Below, in pieces: positions 7,326 through 14,071 of a DNA stretch of 14,298 bases. Both the position numbers and the translations under genes were made by a program. How positions within the stretch are numbered: the first letter of the stretch is position 1; every line of letters starts with the position of its first letter. Source of the stretch: Planctomycetota bacterium (GTDB lineage: Bacteria > Planctomycetota > Brocadiia > Brocadiales > Brocadiaceae); the NCBI GenBank assembly GCA_023261465.1, contig JAHFOW010000068.1, forward strand, positions 1-14,298, given 5' to 3'. The notes beneath the pieces were generated by a model. It searched no databases. It was given only the letters and a program-made list of their open reading frames with translations, and was not told the origin of the DNA.

Positions 7326-8605
7326 ACCATCTGTCCGTTATCGACAACTACTTTTCCACCAACAAGGGTGGTAACGACCTGTCCCTTCAATTTCCAGCCC
7401 TGGAAAGGGCAATTTCTGGCCTTGGATTCGAATTTGTTTACTTCTACCGTCCATTCTTTATTGAGATCTACGACTACAATATCTGCGGGCATACCCACGG
7501 CAAAGCTTCCTCCATTAACCTTAAATATCCGCGCCGGGTTGGTTGACATTTTCTGGACGATCTCTTTCAACGACAGGATACCGGGATGCACAAGCTTTGT
7601 CAGAATAGCACCAAGCGCCGTTTCGAGTCCCACAAAACCAGACGAACCCTTTTTAATATCATCGTGGGTGTGGGGGGCATGGTCGGTAGCGATGACGTCG
7701 ATTGTCCCATCTTTTAAACCTTTGATTAATGACTCTCTGTCTTCTTTTGACCTTAACGGCGGATTGGTTTTTGGCAACGTTCCGTCTGGATTTCTAAAAT
7801 TATCATCCAGCAATAAATGATGGGGAGTGGCTTCACTGGTGATGCTGGCAAGATTCCTTTCTTTGGCTTGCTTTATAACATCAACGGTGCTTTTCATGCT
7901 CACATGGGATACATGCAAGAGTCCTTTTGCCTGTTCTGTACATTTGATCTCGCGGGCGACAAAGTCGGTTTCATGACAGAATGACTTGCCCGGGAAGTGC
8001 GCTACATTTTTATTTTCTTTTGCCTTGTCCAAAGAGACTTGTGAATCTTCACAATGGGGGCTTATGATAATATTATTTCGCGCCGCAAGTTCGCATGCCT
8101 TTTTCATCAGCGCTTCGTAAAATACCGGATTACCGTCATCGGAGAGCGCCCTCACCCGTTTGTCTTTTGCTAATTTTTCTATATCGGTAAGTTCCTCGCC
8201 CAATAAGCCTTTGGTAATGCATGCCTTGGTAAAGATATTTACCTTACTTTTCTGGCAGACCTTCTCCATTAAGGATGACACCATTTCCAATGAATCGATG
8301 GGTGGCATGGTATTTGGTTCGCATATCAGGGTTGTAAAACCTCCTATTGCCGCAGCCCGGGAGCCTGTTTCAATTGTTTCTTTATATTCTAAGCCAGGTT
8401 CACGGAGGTGGACGTGACAATCTATGAGCCCCGGAATAACATACTTCTGCGTTGCATCAATGACCCTGGTATTTTTACCTGCCTGAATAGTATTTGATAT
8501 TGCCTTAATCTTCCCGTCCTGGATAAAGATATCTGCGCTGCCATCAACGCCGGTTGCAGGGTCTATTACATGCCCGCCTTTTATTAATACCTCATTGCCT
8601 GTCAT
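7319..8605 (-). CDS. pyrC: Dihydroorotase, type I
   Basis: The enzyme cyclises N-carbamoyl-aspartate to dihydroorotate, the third step of de novo pyrimidine synthesis, in the cytoplasm. It has 428 residues, normal for type I (class I) dihydroorotases. The metal and active-site motifs are in order: D62-C-H64-V-H66-L-R68-E-P-G, N98 in CEPNT, the SDDGNP loop with D156/D157, H184 in SPHCED, H231-V-S-H234, and T307-D308-H309-A-P-H312. GGAG stands nine bases upstream of ATG 8603-8605. It heads an overlapping run with a NYN nuclease and a VanZ-like gene. In many bacteria pyrB lies directly upstream of pyrC; here no pyrB is present, so the aspartate carbamoyltransferase gene must lie elsewhere. A non-enzymatic PyrX-type pseudo-dihydroorotase is unlikely because all metal ligands are kept. 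Confidence 0.95.
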   Translation of the reverse strand: MTGNEVLIKGGHVIDPATGVDGSADIFIQDGKIKAISNTIQAGKNTRVIDATQKYVIPGLIDCHVHLREPGLEYKETIETGSRAAAIGGFTTLICEPNTMPPIDSLEMVSSLMEKVCQKSKVNIFTKACITKGLLGEELTDIEKLAKDKRVRALSDDGNPVFYEALMKKACELAARNNIIISPHCEDSQVSLDKAKENKNVAHFPGKSFCHETDFVAREIKCTEQAKGLLHVSHVSMKSTVDVIKQAKERNLASITSEATPHHLLLDDNFRNPDGTLPKTNPPLRSKEDRESLIKGLKDGTIDVIATDHAPHTHDDIKKGSSGFVGLETALGAILTKLVHPGILSLKEIVQKMSTNPARIFKVNGGSFAVGMPADIVVVDLNKEWTVEVNKFESKARNCPFQGWKLKGQVVTTLVGGKVVVDNGQMVC

Positions 8606-8712
8606 TTAAATATACTCCAAATTAATGTTTGTAGTTATCGCTATAACCTTTAACATGATACATAGCAGGGGCAGGTTTAAAATCCTTCCCTACCATAGAT
8701 ATTTATATGTCT

Positions 8713-8742
8713 TTTATAACCTGAATTATCATACAATTACAA
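8713..8742 (-). promoter_or_regulatory. Possible sigma-70-type promoter for the pyrC operon
   Basis: On the - strand, TTGTAA (8737-8742) and TATAAA (8713-8718) are separated by 18 bp and lie 108 bp before the pyrC start. The -35-like box overlaps the stop codon of the upstream glycosylase gene. The match was found by eye in AT-rich DNA, so it may be chance. Confidence 0.3.
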
Positions 8743-9381
8743 GAAATCTTTTAACGGACATTGTTCACAAACCTTTTTCGGTTTACAAAACATCTTTCCG
8801 ATGTTTACCAATAAGGCATGATATTCATTAAATAATTGCACGTCTTTTGGGAGATTTTCCTCGAAGAAGGATTTCATTTCATCGTAAGAACTTTCTTCGG
8901 GGATAAACCGATGCCTCGAAAGTATTCTGTACGTATACGCGTCGACGACAAATGTAGGAAAATTTCCCGCATACAATAAAATTGAGTCCGCAGTTTCCGG
9001 TCCGATACCTTTTACGGCTAACAATTCATCCCGAAGTGTGTGCAAGTCATAGGCAAACATTTTGGCAAGCTTGCCCTCATGGTTTGAAAATAGCCATTCG
9101 ATAAAGGCCTTAACCCGTTTTGCTTTAACATTAAAAAAGCCGGAAGGCCGAATAAGCTCTGCCAGTTCGGTTACACCAAGCTTATGTATTCCTTCGGGAG
9201 AGAGTGTTCCAGCCTTTTTAAGATTTTTAATTGCCTTCTCAACATTCGACCAGTTTGTATTTTGCGTTAATATGGCGCCAATAATAATTTCAAAAGGTGT
9301 TTCGCCCGGCCACCAGCGCTGCGGGCCTAAAGCATCAAACATCTTTTGATATATTTCTAAAAGAACTGGTTTTTTACTCAT
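8737..9381 (-). CDS. Endonuclease III-like HhH-GPD DNA glycosylase, probably monofunctional
   Basis: The protein has 214 residues and belongs to the helix-hairpin-helix GPD superfamily of base excision repair. The HhH motif is LLAVKGIGPETADSILL (120-136), followed by the catalytic aspartate D147 in FVVDAYTYRI. The position of the Schiff-base lysine of bifunctional endonuclease III (G-R-K-T) is E129, so a lyase activity is not expected; this points to the MagIII/alkyl-purine glycosylase side of the family. The iron-sulphur region has C199, C205 and C208, but the position of the fourth cysteine is L214, the last residue. The start is taken at ATG 9379-9381, which overlaps the stop of the upstream gene (ATGAGTAA); an in-frame TTG four codons earlier is less likely. 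The overlap implies an operon with the deoxyhypusine-synthase-like gene. Confidence 0.85.
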   Translation of the reverse strand: MSKKPVLLEIYQKMFDALGPQRWWPGETPFEIIIGAILTQNTNWSNVEKAIKNLKKAGTLSPEGIHKLGVTELAELIRPSGFFNVKAKRVKAFIEWLFSNHEGKLAKMFAYDLHTLRDELLAVKGIGPETADSILLYAGNFPTFVVDAYTYRILSRHRFIPEESSYDEMKSFFEENLPKDVQLFNEYHALLVNIGKMFCKPKKVCEQCPLKDFL

Positions 9382-10345
9382 CCCCTGCGCCAAGTTTTGA
9401 AAGTATCCCTATCCTCAACAAGGGAATCATGATCTCGTGGTGACCCGTGATAGCATATCCCTGCTGAGCCGGTCTTTTCAGGACATTCGTCTGCGGTCTG
9501 TAATGCTGAATCATATCCATATTTACCGTTAAAAAGTTTTCAGCCTTGTGGCCGAGATTTCTTACGAGACTGATAGCTTTGAGAAAAACCTCCGGCATAA
9601 TAACAGCCGAACCGATATTGAGCCATACGCCGCCTTCGAGTTCTGAAACCACGGATGAAAGAATTTTAAAATCAATATGGCTCGCCTCTCCCAGGTCATG
9701 CCCTGAGATATTCGGATGCATGTGGATGGTATCTGTTCCCAGGGCAACATGAACCGTTGCCGGCATATTTAATCGGGCGCCCCATGCCAGAATACTCAAG
9801 TCTTGATACATGCTGTTTTCTTCAATAATTCTATTGCCCATAGCACGCCCAAGTCCAATATACTCTTTTATTCCACGGCTGGATGCAACCTGAAATGCCG
9901 CTGCTGTTTCCTTTACCATACCAAAGCTGCCGTCCTTCAACCCTGCTGCCACGTCCTCGGAAGTTGCCCCGATGAGTGAGATTTCATAATCATGGATAGC
10001 AGTTGCACCATTCATAGCAATGGCCGTTATGATACGCCGTTTCATGAGGTCGATAATCAGAGGCGATAAACCACACTTGACAACATGCGCGCCGATAGCC
10101 ATTACCACCGGGCGTTCATGACGATATGCCTGTACTATTGCATCTATAACCTTCCGAAGCTGTGCTGATGCAAGTATCTCGGGTAATGAATCAAAGAATG
10201 CGGATATTCCATCCACTGGCACAACAGGTTTTGCAAACAGATCTACATGAGAAAGATTCTCTCTTTCCTTTATTGAGTACGTCTTAACATTATGTAAGTC
10301 TATAGGTTTAAAAGATTTAACCCTAGGTTCTGCTTGTTTTGTCAT
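9374..10345 (-). CDS. Conserved cytoplasmic protein, deoxyhypusine-synthase-like
   Basis: The protein has 323 residues without signal peptide or membrane segment. Blocks that look conserved are GAHVVKCGLSPLIIDLM (85-101), MNGATAIHDYE (111-121), SEDVAAGLKDGSFGM (129-143), GTDTIHMHP (203-211), GSAVIMPEVFLKA (245-257) and HHEIMIPLL (302-310). The arrangement (an early G-x-H, a central S/N-G-A with D/E, late G-S-A-x-x-P) recalls the NAD-binding fold of deoxyhypusine synthases, but the catalytic lysine block of eukaryotic and archaeal enzymes was not identified, and bacteria do not make hypusine in the standard way. Related bacterial proteins are thought to act in polyamine or other NAD-dependent chemistry; the substrate here is unknown. 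No clear ribosome binding site precedes ATG 10343-10345. It is translationally coupled to the downstream glycosylase gene. Confidence 0.55.
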   Translation of the reverse strand: MTKQAEPRVKSFKPIDLHNVKTYSIKERENLSHVDLFAKPVVPVDGISAFFDSLPEILASAQLRKVIDAIVQAYRHERPVVMAIGAHVVKCGLSPLIIDLMKRRIITAIAMNGATAIHDYEISLIGATSEDVAAGLKDGSFGMVKETAAAFQVASSRGIKEYIGLGRAMGNRIIEENSMYQDLSILAWGARLNMPATVHVALGTDTIHMHPNISGHDLGEASHIDFKILSSVVSELEGGVWLNIGSAVIMPEVFLKAISLVRNLGHKAENFLTVNMDMIQHYRPQTNVLKRPAQQGYAITGHHEIMIPLLRIGILSKLGAGDE

Positions 10346-10411
10346 TATAATTTTACCGTATAGTTTCTTAACAAAAATATTTCAACATTATTAGCAAAAA
10401 AAGTTGTGGGA

Positions 10412-10435
10412 GCGAGGGGGGTTGTACCCGCTCGC
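10412..10435. repeat. Hairpin, GCGAG...CTCGC
   Basis: GCGAG (10412-10416) pairs with CTCGC (10431-10435); inside it GGG can pair with CCC around a TTGTA loop. It is the first of three palindromes between the deoxyhypusine-synthase-like gene and the ferredoxin gene. It has no following T-run on the - strand and is not a clear terminator. Confidence 0.45.
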
Positions 10436-10490
10436 AATAACAATGGTAATGCAACTTACCGAAGACGTTTAGTTTATGATGTTGGCGTAA

Positions 10491-10510
10491 CTCAAACCTT
10501 CAGGTTTGAG
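10491..10510. repeat. Perfect inverted repeat, 9-bp arms
   Basis: CTCAAACCT (10491-10499) and AGGTTTGAG (10502-10510) are exact reverse complements with a two-base gap. It resembles the short palindromic repeats scattered between genes in many environmental bacteria. It could fold in RNA downstream of the ferredoxin gene, but lacks a T-run. Confidence 0.65.
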
Positions 10511-10568
10511 ACCAGGACAGGTTATCAAGACTAAAGCCTAGGGTTACATCAAGACTCATATGTGTCCC

Positions 10569-10615
10569 TTAACGAGTAAGGACACGGCGCGCCGTGTCCC
10601 TACCTTGTTCGTTAA
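10569..10615. repeat. 47-bp nested palindrome with a perfect 20-bp core
   Basis: The core GGACACGGCGCGCCGTGTCC (10580-10599) is its own exact reverse complement. It is enclosed by a second pair of arms, TTAACGA (10569-10575) and TCGTTAA (10609-10615), separated from the core by unpaired bases (4 left, 9 right). The core matches the form of the GGGACACGGC-type dispersed palindromes known from several phyla. It ends six bases from the ferredoxin stop codon, so it may also act as an RNA-stabilising or termination hairpin for lpxK-ferredoxin mRNA. Confidence 0.75.
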
Positions 10616-10620
10616 AAATC

Positions 10621-10791
10621 TTATGGTGCAAGGATTGCTTCAACCGGACATACAGCCACACAGCTGCCACAATCGGTACAGGTATCTGCGTCAATTATAC
10701 GCTTGTCGCCTGATTCCGATATGGCATTTACCGGACATTCACTCTCACATGCGCCACAATTTACACATTCGTCCGTAATTTTATGAGCCAT
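10621..10791 (-). CDS. Small 2[4Fe-4S] ferredoxin, 56 residues
   Basis: The gene reads ATG 10789-10791 to TAA 10621-10623. Two cluster motifs, each C-x2-C-x2-C-x3-C-P, are present: C9, C12, C15, C19 and C38, C41, C44, C48. The internal symmetry and the length of about 55 residues are those of clostridial-type bacterial ferredoxins, soluble low-potential electron carriers. An AGGAG ribosome binding site stands six bases before the ATG. The lpxK stop codon is only 13 bp upstream on the same strand, so the two are probably one transcript; no functional link with lipid A synthesis is known. The electron partner is not visible here, although the radical SAM protein and other iron-sulphur enzymes nearby would need such a donor. 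Confidence 0.95.
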   Translation of the reverse strand: MAHKITDECVNCGACESECPVNAISESGDKRIIDADTCTDCGSCVAVCPVEAILAP

Positions 10792-10804
10792 TGTATTTCT
10801 CCTT

Positions 10805-11896
10805 TCATTGCAAAATGGAATTTATCTTATTTTCAAAAATTTCACAACCTTTTACAATACAAATTTCTATTTTCAGCGTCCATAATGGGAAATCCCACGT
10901 ATGCCTGATATCTTTTATTTTCACCCTGTCTTTTTGGGTAACAAGGATTACGTCTGGTTTTAATCGCTGCGCCTCTGCATTTAAAGTTTGTAATTCAGCA
11001 CTGGTATACCAATGGTGGTCTGAAAATACACGAAAACAAATCACCTCTGCCCCAAGACCTTCAATGCTTTTATTGAATGATAACGGGTTACCCAGGGCGC
11101 AAAAAGCAAAGACCTTTTTCCCCCTTAACAAATTGAGGTCTAACCGCTTTCTTTCATATACTGATTCCAGACAAGAGGGCTTATGAATCGTTTCCACAAC
11201 AGGAACATATCCTGCAATCTTATGCAATCGACCGACAATAGACTCGATTTCTCCTGGGCTGCATTGATCTCTATGCGTCAGGACAAACAAGTCTGCCCTT
11301 TTTAATCCTGCTAAAGGCTCACGAAGCAAGCCGCGTGGGATTATGTGTTCGTATCCAAACGGATTCAATGCATCGATGACAACAATATCTAAATCCCGTA
11401 CCAGCCGCAGGTGTTGAAATCCGTCATCCAGCACCAGGCATTCAGCCTGAAAATGCTGTATTGCTTCCTGTCCACCTTTTACCCTGTCTTTATTGAGTAT
11501 GTCTGGGATATCGGGAATATTTTCCCTAAACAGGAGGAATTCGTCATTGCAAATATCTTTTGGGAAAGCCACTCCCTTTTCTTGTCTATAAGCGCCATAC
11601 CCGCGACTGAGAATCGCAACACGTTTCCCTTTATTATGTAAAAATCTTGCAATATATTCTACTACGGGTGTTTTTCCCGTCCCCCCGGTCGTGATGTTCC
11701 CAACACTGATTACAGGAATGGGAAGGCGAACACTTTTTAATAGACCATACTTATAAAAAAAAATACGAGTTTTAACCACAAACCCGTACATTTTTGAAAG
11801 AGGGTACAATAAATTCCATACCACCCTGGATTTTATATCTGCCGGTTTCCCTTGTATTACTTTTAAATAATACCCTCTCAGATTAAATGGAGACAT
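10805..11896 (-). CDS. lpxK: Tetraacyldisaccharide 4'-kinase (lipid A synthesis)
   Basis: LpxK phosphorylates the 4' position of the lipid A disaccharide-1-phosphate at the inner face of the cytoplasmic membrane, using ATP. The protein has 363 residues, near the family norm. It shows a short hydrophobic N-terminal region, the P-loop GNITTGGTGKTP (66-77, with K75 and T76), the LSRGYG block (97-101), DDGFQH (157-162), PRGLLREPL (187-195), the later FSDHHWY, and VTQKDRVKI near the C-terminus, all typical of LpxK. The start at ATG 11894-11896 fits the family, although the ribosome binding site is weak. It is the only lipid A gene in the window, so the rest of the pathway lies elsewhere. Its presence indicates an outer membrane with lipid A. 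Confidence 0.95.
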   Translation of the reverse strand: MSPFNLRGYYLKVIQGKPADIKSRVVWNLLYPLSKMYGFVVKTRIFFYKYGLLKSVRLPIPVISVGNITTGGTGKTPVVEYIARFLHNKGKRVAILSRGYGAYRQEKGVAFPKDICNDEFLLFRENIPDIPDILNKDRVKGGQEAIQHFQAECLVLDDGFQHLRLVRDLDIVVIDALNPFGYEHIIPRGLLREPLAGLKRADLFVLTHRDQCSPGEIESIVGRLHKIAGYVPVVETIHKPSCLESVYERKRLDLNLLRGKKVFAFCALGNPLSFNKSIEGLGAEVICFRVFSDHHWYTSAELQTLNAEAQRLKPDVILVTQKDRVKIKDIRHTWDFPLWTLKIEICIVKGCEIFENKINSILQ

Positions 11897-11981
11897 GTAA
11901 TGCCAGGAATATGAACCGCCAAGAAATAAAAGGTGAAAGATAGATGGAAATATGTTTTGGCGAGACAGGAATGGAACAGAT

Positions 11982-12617
11982 TTATTTCAGAGGAACAGAC
12001 CAATATGCCTCATCTAAAAATTGCTTCCAGGAACGATATTTATCTGAACGCAGCTTCAGACTGAGAATAGGGCTATGTTTTGGTTTAAAGGGTTTACGAG
12101 TAAGCTTCATTCCTGCCTGTCCCGGCGTCCTTCCCCCCTTCTTCTTATTGCATTCAGTGCAGGCACATACAATATTTGTCCAGGTAGTCTTTCCATCATA
12201 AGCCTTTGGTACTATATGGTCCAAACTTAATTCTGACGTCGGAAACCTATGGCCACAATACTGGCACTTGTTTTCGTCTCGGGCGAAGATGTTTCGTCTG
12301 TTAAATTTTACATTGGACCGGGGAAGCTTATCGTAGAATAACAGACGGATAATTTTCGGTACTTCCATATTAAAAGAAACAGTCCTGATCCAGCCAGCCG
12401 AATCATCCTCCGGTAAACCGAGCCTTGCTTTACAGATCGAGACGTCTTTCCAGCTTTCAAAATCATAGGCGCTAAATCTCCCCTCATCCACAGAAATAAC
12501 TTCTGCAGTATCCTTGCATAATAAAGCAAGCGCCCTCCGCGCAGAGATGACATGGAGCGCCATGAAAAATTTGTTTAATACCAGCACACTGGATTCTAAA
12601 GCTACCACTTGTTGCAT
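11982..12617 (-). CDS. HNH endonuclease family protein
   Basis: The protein has 211 residues from ATG 12615-12617. GAGG nine bases upstream supports this start over an in-frame ATG three codons earlier and a TTG at 12668. The N-terminal part (SSVLVLNKFFMALHVISARRAL) is the usual opening of a widespread HNH subfamily. The nuclease lies at ~110-165: C118-x2-C121, L-D133-H134-I-V-P-K, N148, C153-x2-C156 and N157-K, then KGGRTP. The four cysteines hold a structural zinc; H134, N148 and the N157 region are the HNH residues. Members occur once or a few times per genome in planctomycetes and cyanobacteria, outside mobile elements; their biological role is not established. A region of ~85 bp separates it from lpxK on the same strand. 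Confidence 0.85.
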   Translation of the reverse strand: MQQVVALESSVLVLNKFFMALHVISARRALALLCKDTAEVISVDEGRFSAYDFESWKDVSICKARLGLPEDDSAGWIRTVSFNMEVPKIIRLLFYDKLPRSNVKFNRRNIFARDENKCQYCGHRFPTSELSLDHIVPKAYDGKTTWTNIVCACTECNKKKGGRTPGQAGMKLTRKPFKPKHSPILSLKLRSDKYRSWKQFLDEAYWSVPLK

Positions 12618-12771
12618 ACAAGACATCCTCAATACATAACAAGTGCATCGTGCGTCATGCGCACCCAAACAAATTTACCCGAAAATAGTACTGTACATAT
12701 TTCAGGACATTTATCTTAATAAATTCATAGAACGATATAAAAAAATATTATAACAATCATAAATATTCAAT

Positions 12772-13662
12772 TCAAGGGAATTGTATTGCCATCCATTGGT
12801 CTAATGTTCCATATCCCTTGCCGGGAGAAATAGATTTCCGGATAGCCGACGTAACAAATTTCTTTGCCTGAATGACGGCCTCTTTAACGTCGCTTCCTTT
12901 TGCCAGATAAGTTGCAATGGCTGAGGCGTAGGCGCATCCCGTACCGTGGGTATTTCTGGTTGGAATGTATTCATCTTCAATATATTCAAATGATATTCCA
13001 TCGTAAAGAATATCTACGGCGCAATTTGTGTCTTCCGTGCTCCACGATGCCCCTGCATGTCCTCCCTTGATAAGCACATAGGGAGGGCCGCATTGATATA
13101 TACATCGGGCAGCTTTTTCTGCATCGGATGGTGTTGATATCTTTATACCAGAGAGGTATTCTGCTTCTGGAATATTTGGAGTGACTATGAGAGATAAAGG
13201 AAATAGTTGTGAAGTGAGGGTTTTTATAGCATCACCTGATAACAATTGCTTTTCATTCTTTGACAACATAACAGGGTCAACAACAACGCGTTTCATGTCA
13301 TATTCTTTAATCTTTGAACTGACCACCTCCACAATTTCCTGAGACATAAGCATCCCTGTTTTAACGGCATTTGTGCCGATGTCTGTCATGATGGCGTCAA
13401 TTTGTTGACCTACAAAGGATGCTGGTACTTTAAAAATGGATTGAACACCGAGGGTATTCTGAGCGGTGAGTGCGGTGATAGCAGTTGTTGCATACCCACC
13501 CAGTGAGACAATTGTTTTGATATCTGCCTGTATGCCGGCGCCGCCGCCTGAATCTGAACCGGCAATGGTGAGGACTTTATACAGAGACCGTCTCTGGTTG
13601 TTCATTTCGGATAAGAATTTTTGGATTTGGATTTTGGGGTGGGATGGGTAATCCTTGTTCAT
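12772..13662 (-). CDS. thiD: Hydroxymethylpyrimidine/phosphomethylpyrimidine kinase
   Basis: ThiD phosphorylates hydroxymethylpyrimidine and its monophosphate to the pyrophosphate used in thiamine synthesis. The protein belongs to the ribokinase fold and has 296 residues from ATG 13660-13662. The signature blocks are VLTIAGSDSGGGAGIQADIKT (30-50), VVVDPVM (126-132), VTPNIPEAEYL (160-170), and NTHGTGC (237-243), where C243 takes the place of the catalytic cysteine or aspartate. The family usually begins ~10 residues before the VLTIAG block, so ATG 13603-13605 (277 residues) may be the true start; neither has a clear ribosome binding site. No thiE, thiM or thiC is visible, and the gene seems to be alone. 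A pyridoxal kinase role is possible for some homologues but the overall pattern is ThiD. Confidence 0.9.
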   Translation of the reverse strand: MNKDYPSHPKIQIQKFLSEMNNQRRSLYKVLTIAGSDSGGGAGIQADIKTIVSLGGYATTAITALTAQNTLGVQSIFKVPASFVGQQIDAIMTDIGTNAVKTGMLMSQEIVEVVSSKIKEYDMKRVVVDPVMLSKNEKQLLSGDAIKTLTSQLFPLSLIVTPNIPEAEYLSGIKISTPSDAEKAARCIYQCGPPYVLIKGGHAGASWSTEDTNCAVDILYDGISFEYIEDEYIPTRNTHGTGCAYASAIATYLAKGSDVKEAVIQAKKFVTSAIRKSISPGKGYGTLDQWMAIQFP

Positions 13663-13784
13663 TTAATAAATCAATATATACTTTCATGCCCCATATTGCC
13701 TTGTAAATACAATCCGCCATATAATTCCCTATTAGTTTTTTGAAAGATTCGGTCATTATGCAGGGAGCATATAGCGACGCACCC

Positions 13785-13830
13785 TTACTATAGTACGCAA
13801 AATGTGCACAGTTTCAAAAACTGCATTGGC
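13785..13830 (+). repeat. 46-bp dispersed repeat, copy 2
   Basis: Ungapped match to 5095-5140 at 40 of 46 positions, same strand, with an identical GTTTCAAAAACTGC core (13811-13824). The match weakens after 13830, but both copies run into T-rich sequence (ATTT followed by a T-run). Confidence 0.75.
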
Positions 13831-13858
13831 ACGTCTGCAAGACTTATTTCTTTTTTTC

Positions 13859-13932
13859 TGGCTCCACCGGAGCCAACTGTTTGTAGCATTGAACACAAAT
13901 GCCCTATTTAGCTCCATAGGAGCGACCTGTTT
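13859..13932. repeat. Two hairpin repeat units, 50 bp apart
   Basis: Unit one has TGGCTCC (13859-13865), loop ACC, GGAGCCA (13869-13875). Unit two has GCTCC (13911-13915), loop ATA, GGAGC (13919-13923). Each hairpin is followed by a similar tail (CAACTGTTT, GACCTGTTT), and the 22-bp units match at 18 positions. This is a REP-like arrangement between genes. Confidence 0.65.
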
Positions 13933-14005
13933 ATTATATCTCTCTATCCATTCAAACAAATACTTTTCATTGTATTTAATTTCATATTAAGTATTTGCAT
14001 CAAGA

Positions 14006-14044
14006 AAACTCCCATAATTAGGAAAAAGCTCACATGGGGTTTTT
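14006..14044 (-). terminator. Possible terminator hairpin after the right-edge gene
   Basis: On the - strand AAAACCCCAT (14035-14044) can pair with ATGGGAGTTTT (14006-14016) with one bulged base and an 18-base loop. It lies ~28 bp beyond the stop codon of the gene at 14072 and ends in TTTTC. The long loop and short T-run make it a weak candidate. Confidence 0.3.
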
Positions 14045-14071
14045 TCAAAAAACTAAATTGTTATCATAAAT

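Larger units (their letters stand above)
13663..14071. other. 409-bp intergenic stretch rich in repeats, no gene recognised
   Basis: No credible gene was found on either strand. In order it holds about 120 AT-rich bases without visible structure, copy 2 of the 46-bp dispersed repeat (13785-13830), two hairpin units 50 bp apart (13861 and 13911), and a long-loop hairpin at 14006-14044 that may end transcription of the gene cut by the right edge. The short frames that run through these repeats lack ribosome binding sites. Confidence 0.55.

Noticed and set aside
10560..10778. + strand 72-codon frame over the ferredoxin gene
   Set aside because: It is antisense to a clear ferredoxin with two complete cluster motifs and a good ribosome binding site.
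11915..11962. CGCCAA...TTGGCG inverted pair between lpxK and the HNH gene
   Set aside because: Only six bases per arm with a long spacer, expected by chance.
5095..13932. CRISPR array or phage attachment sites as an explanation for the repeats
   Set aside because: Copies are far apart or only two in number, without regular spacers, cas genes, integrase or tRNA gene.
13756..13990. Two overlapping frames of 62-67 codons on opposite strands
   Set aside because: They run through the 46-bp repeat and the twin hairpins; no start signals and no recognisable protein.
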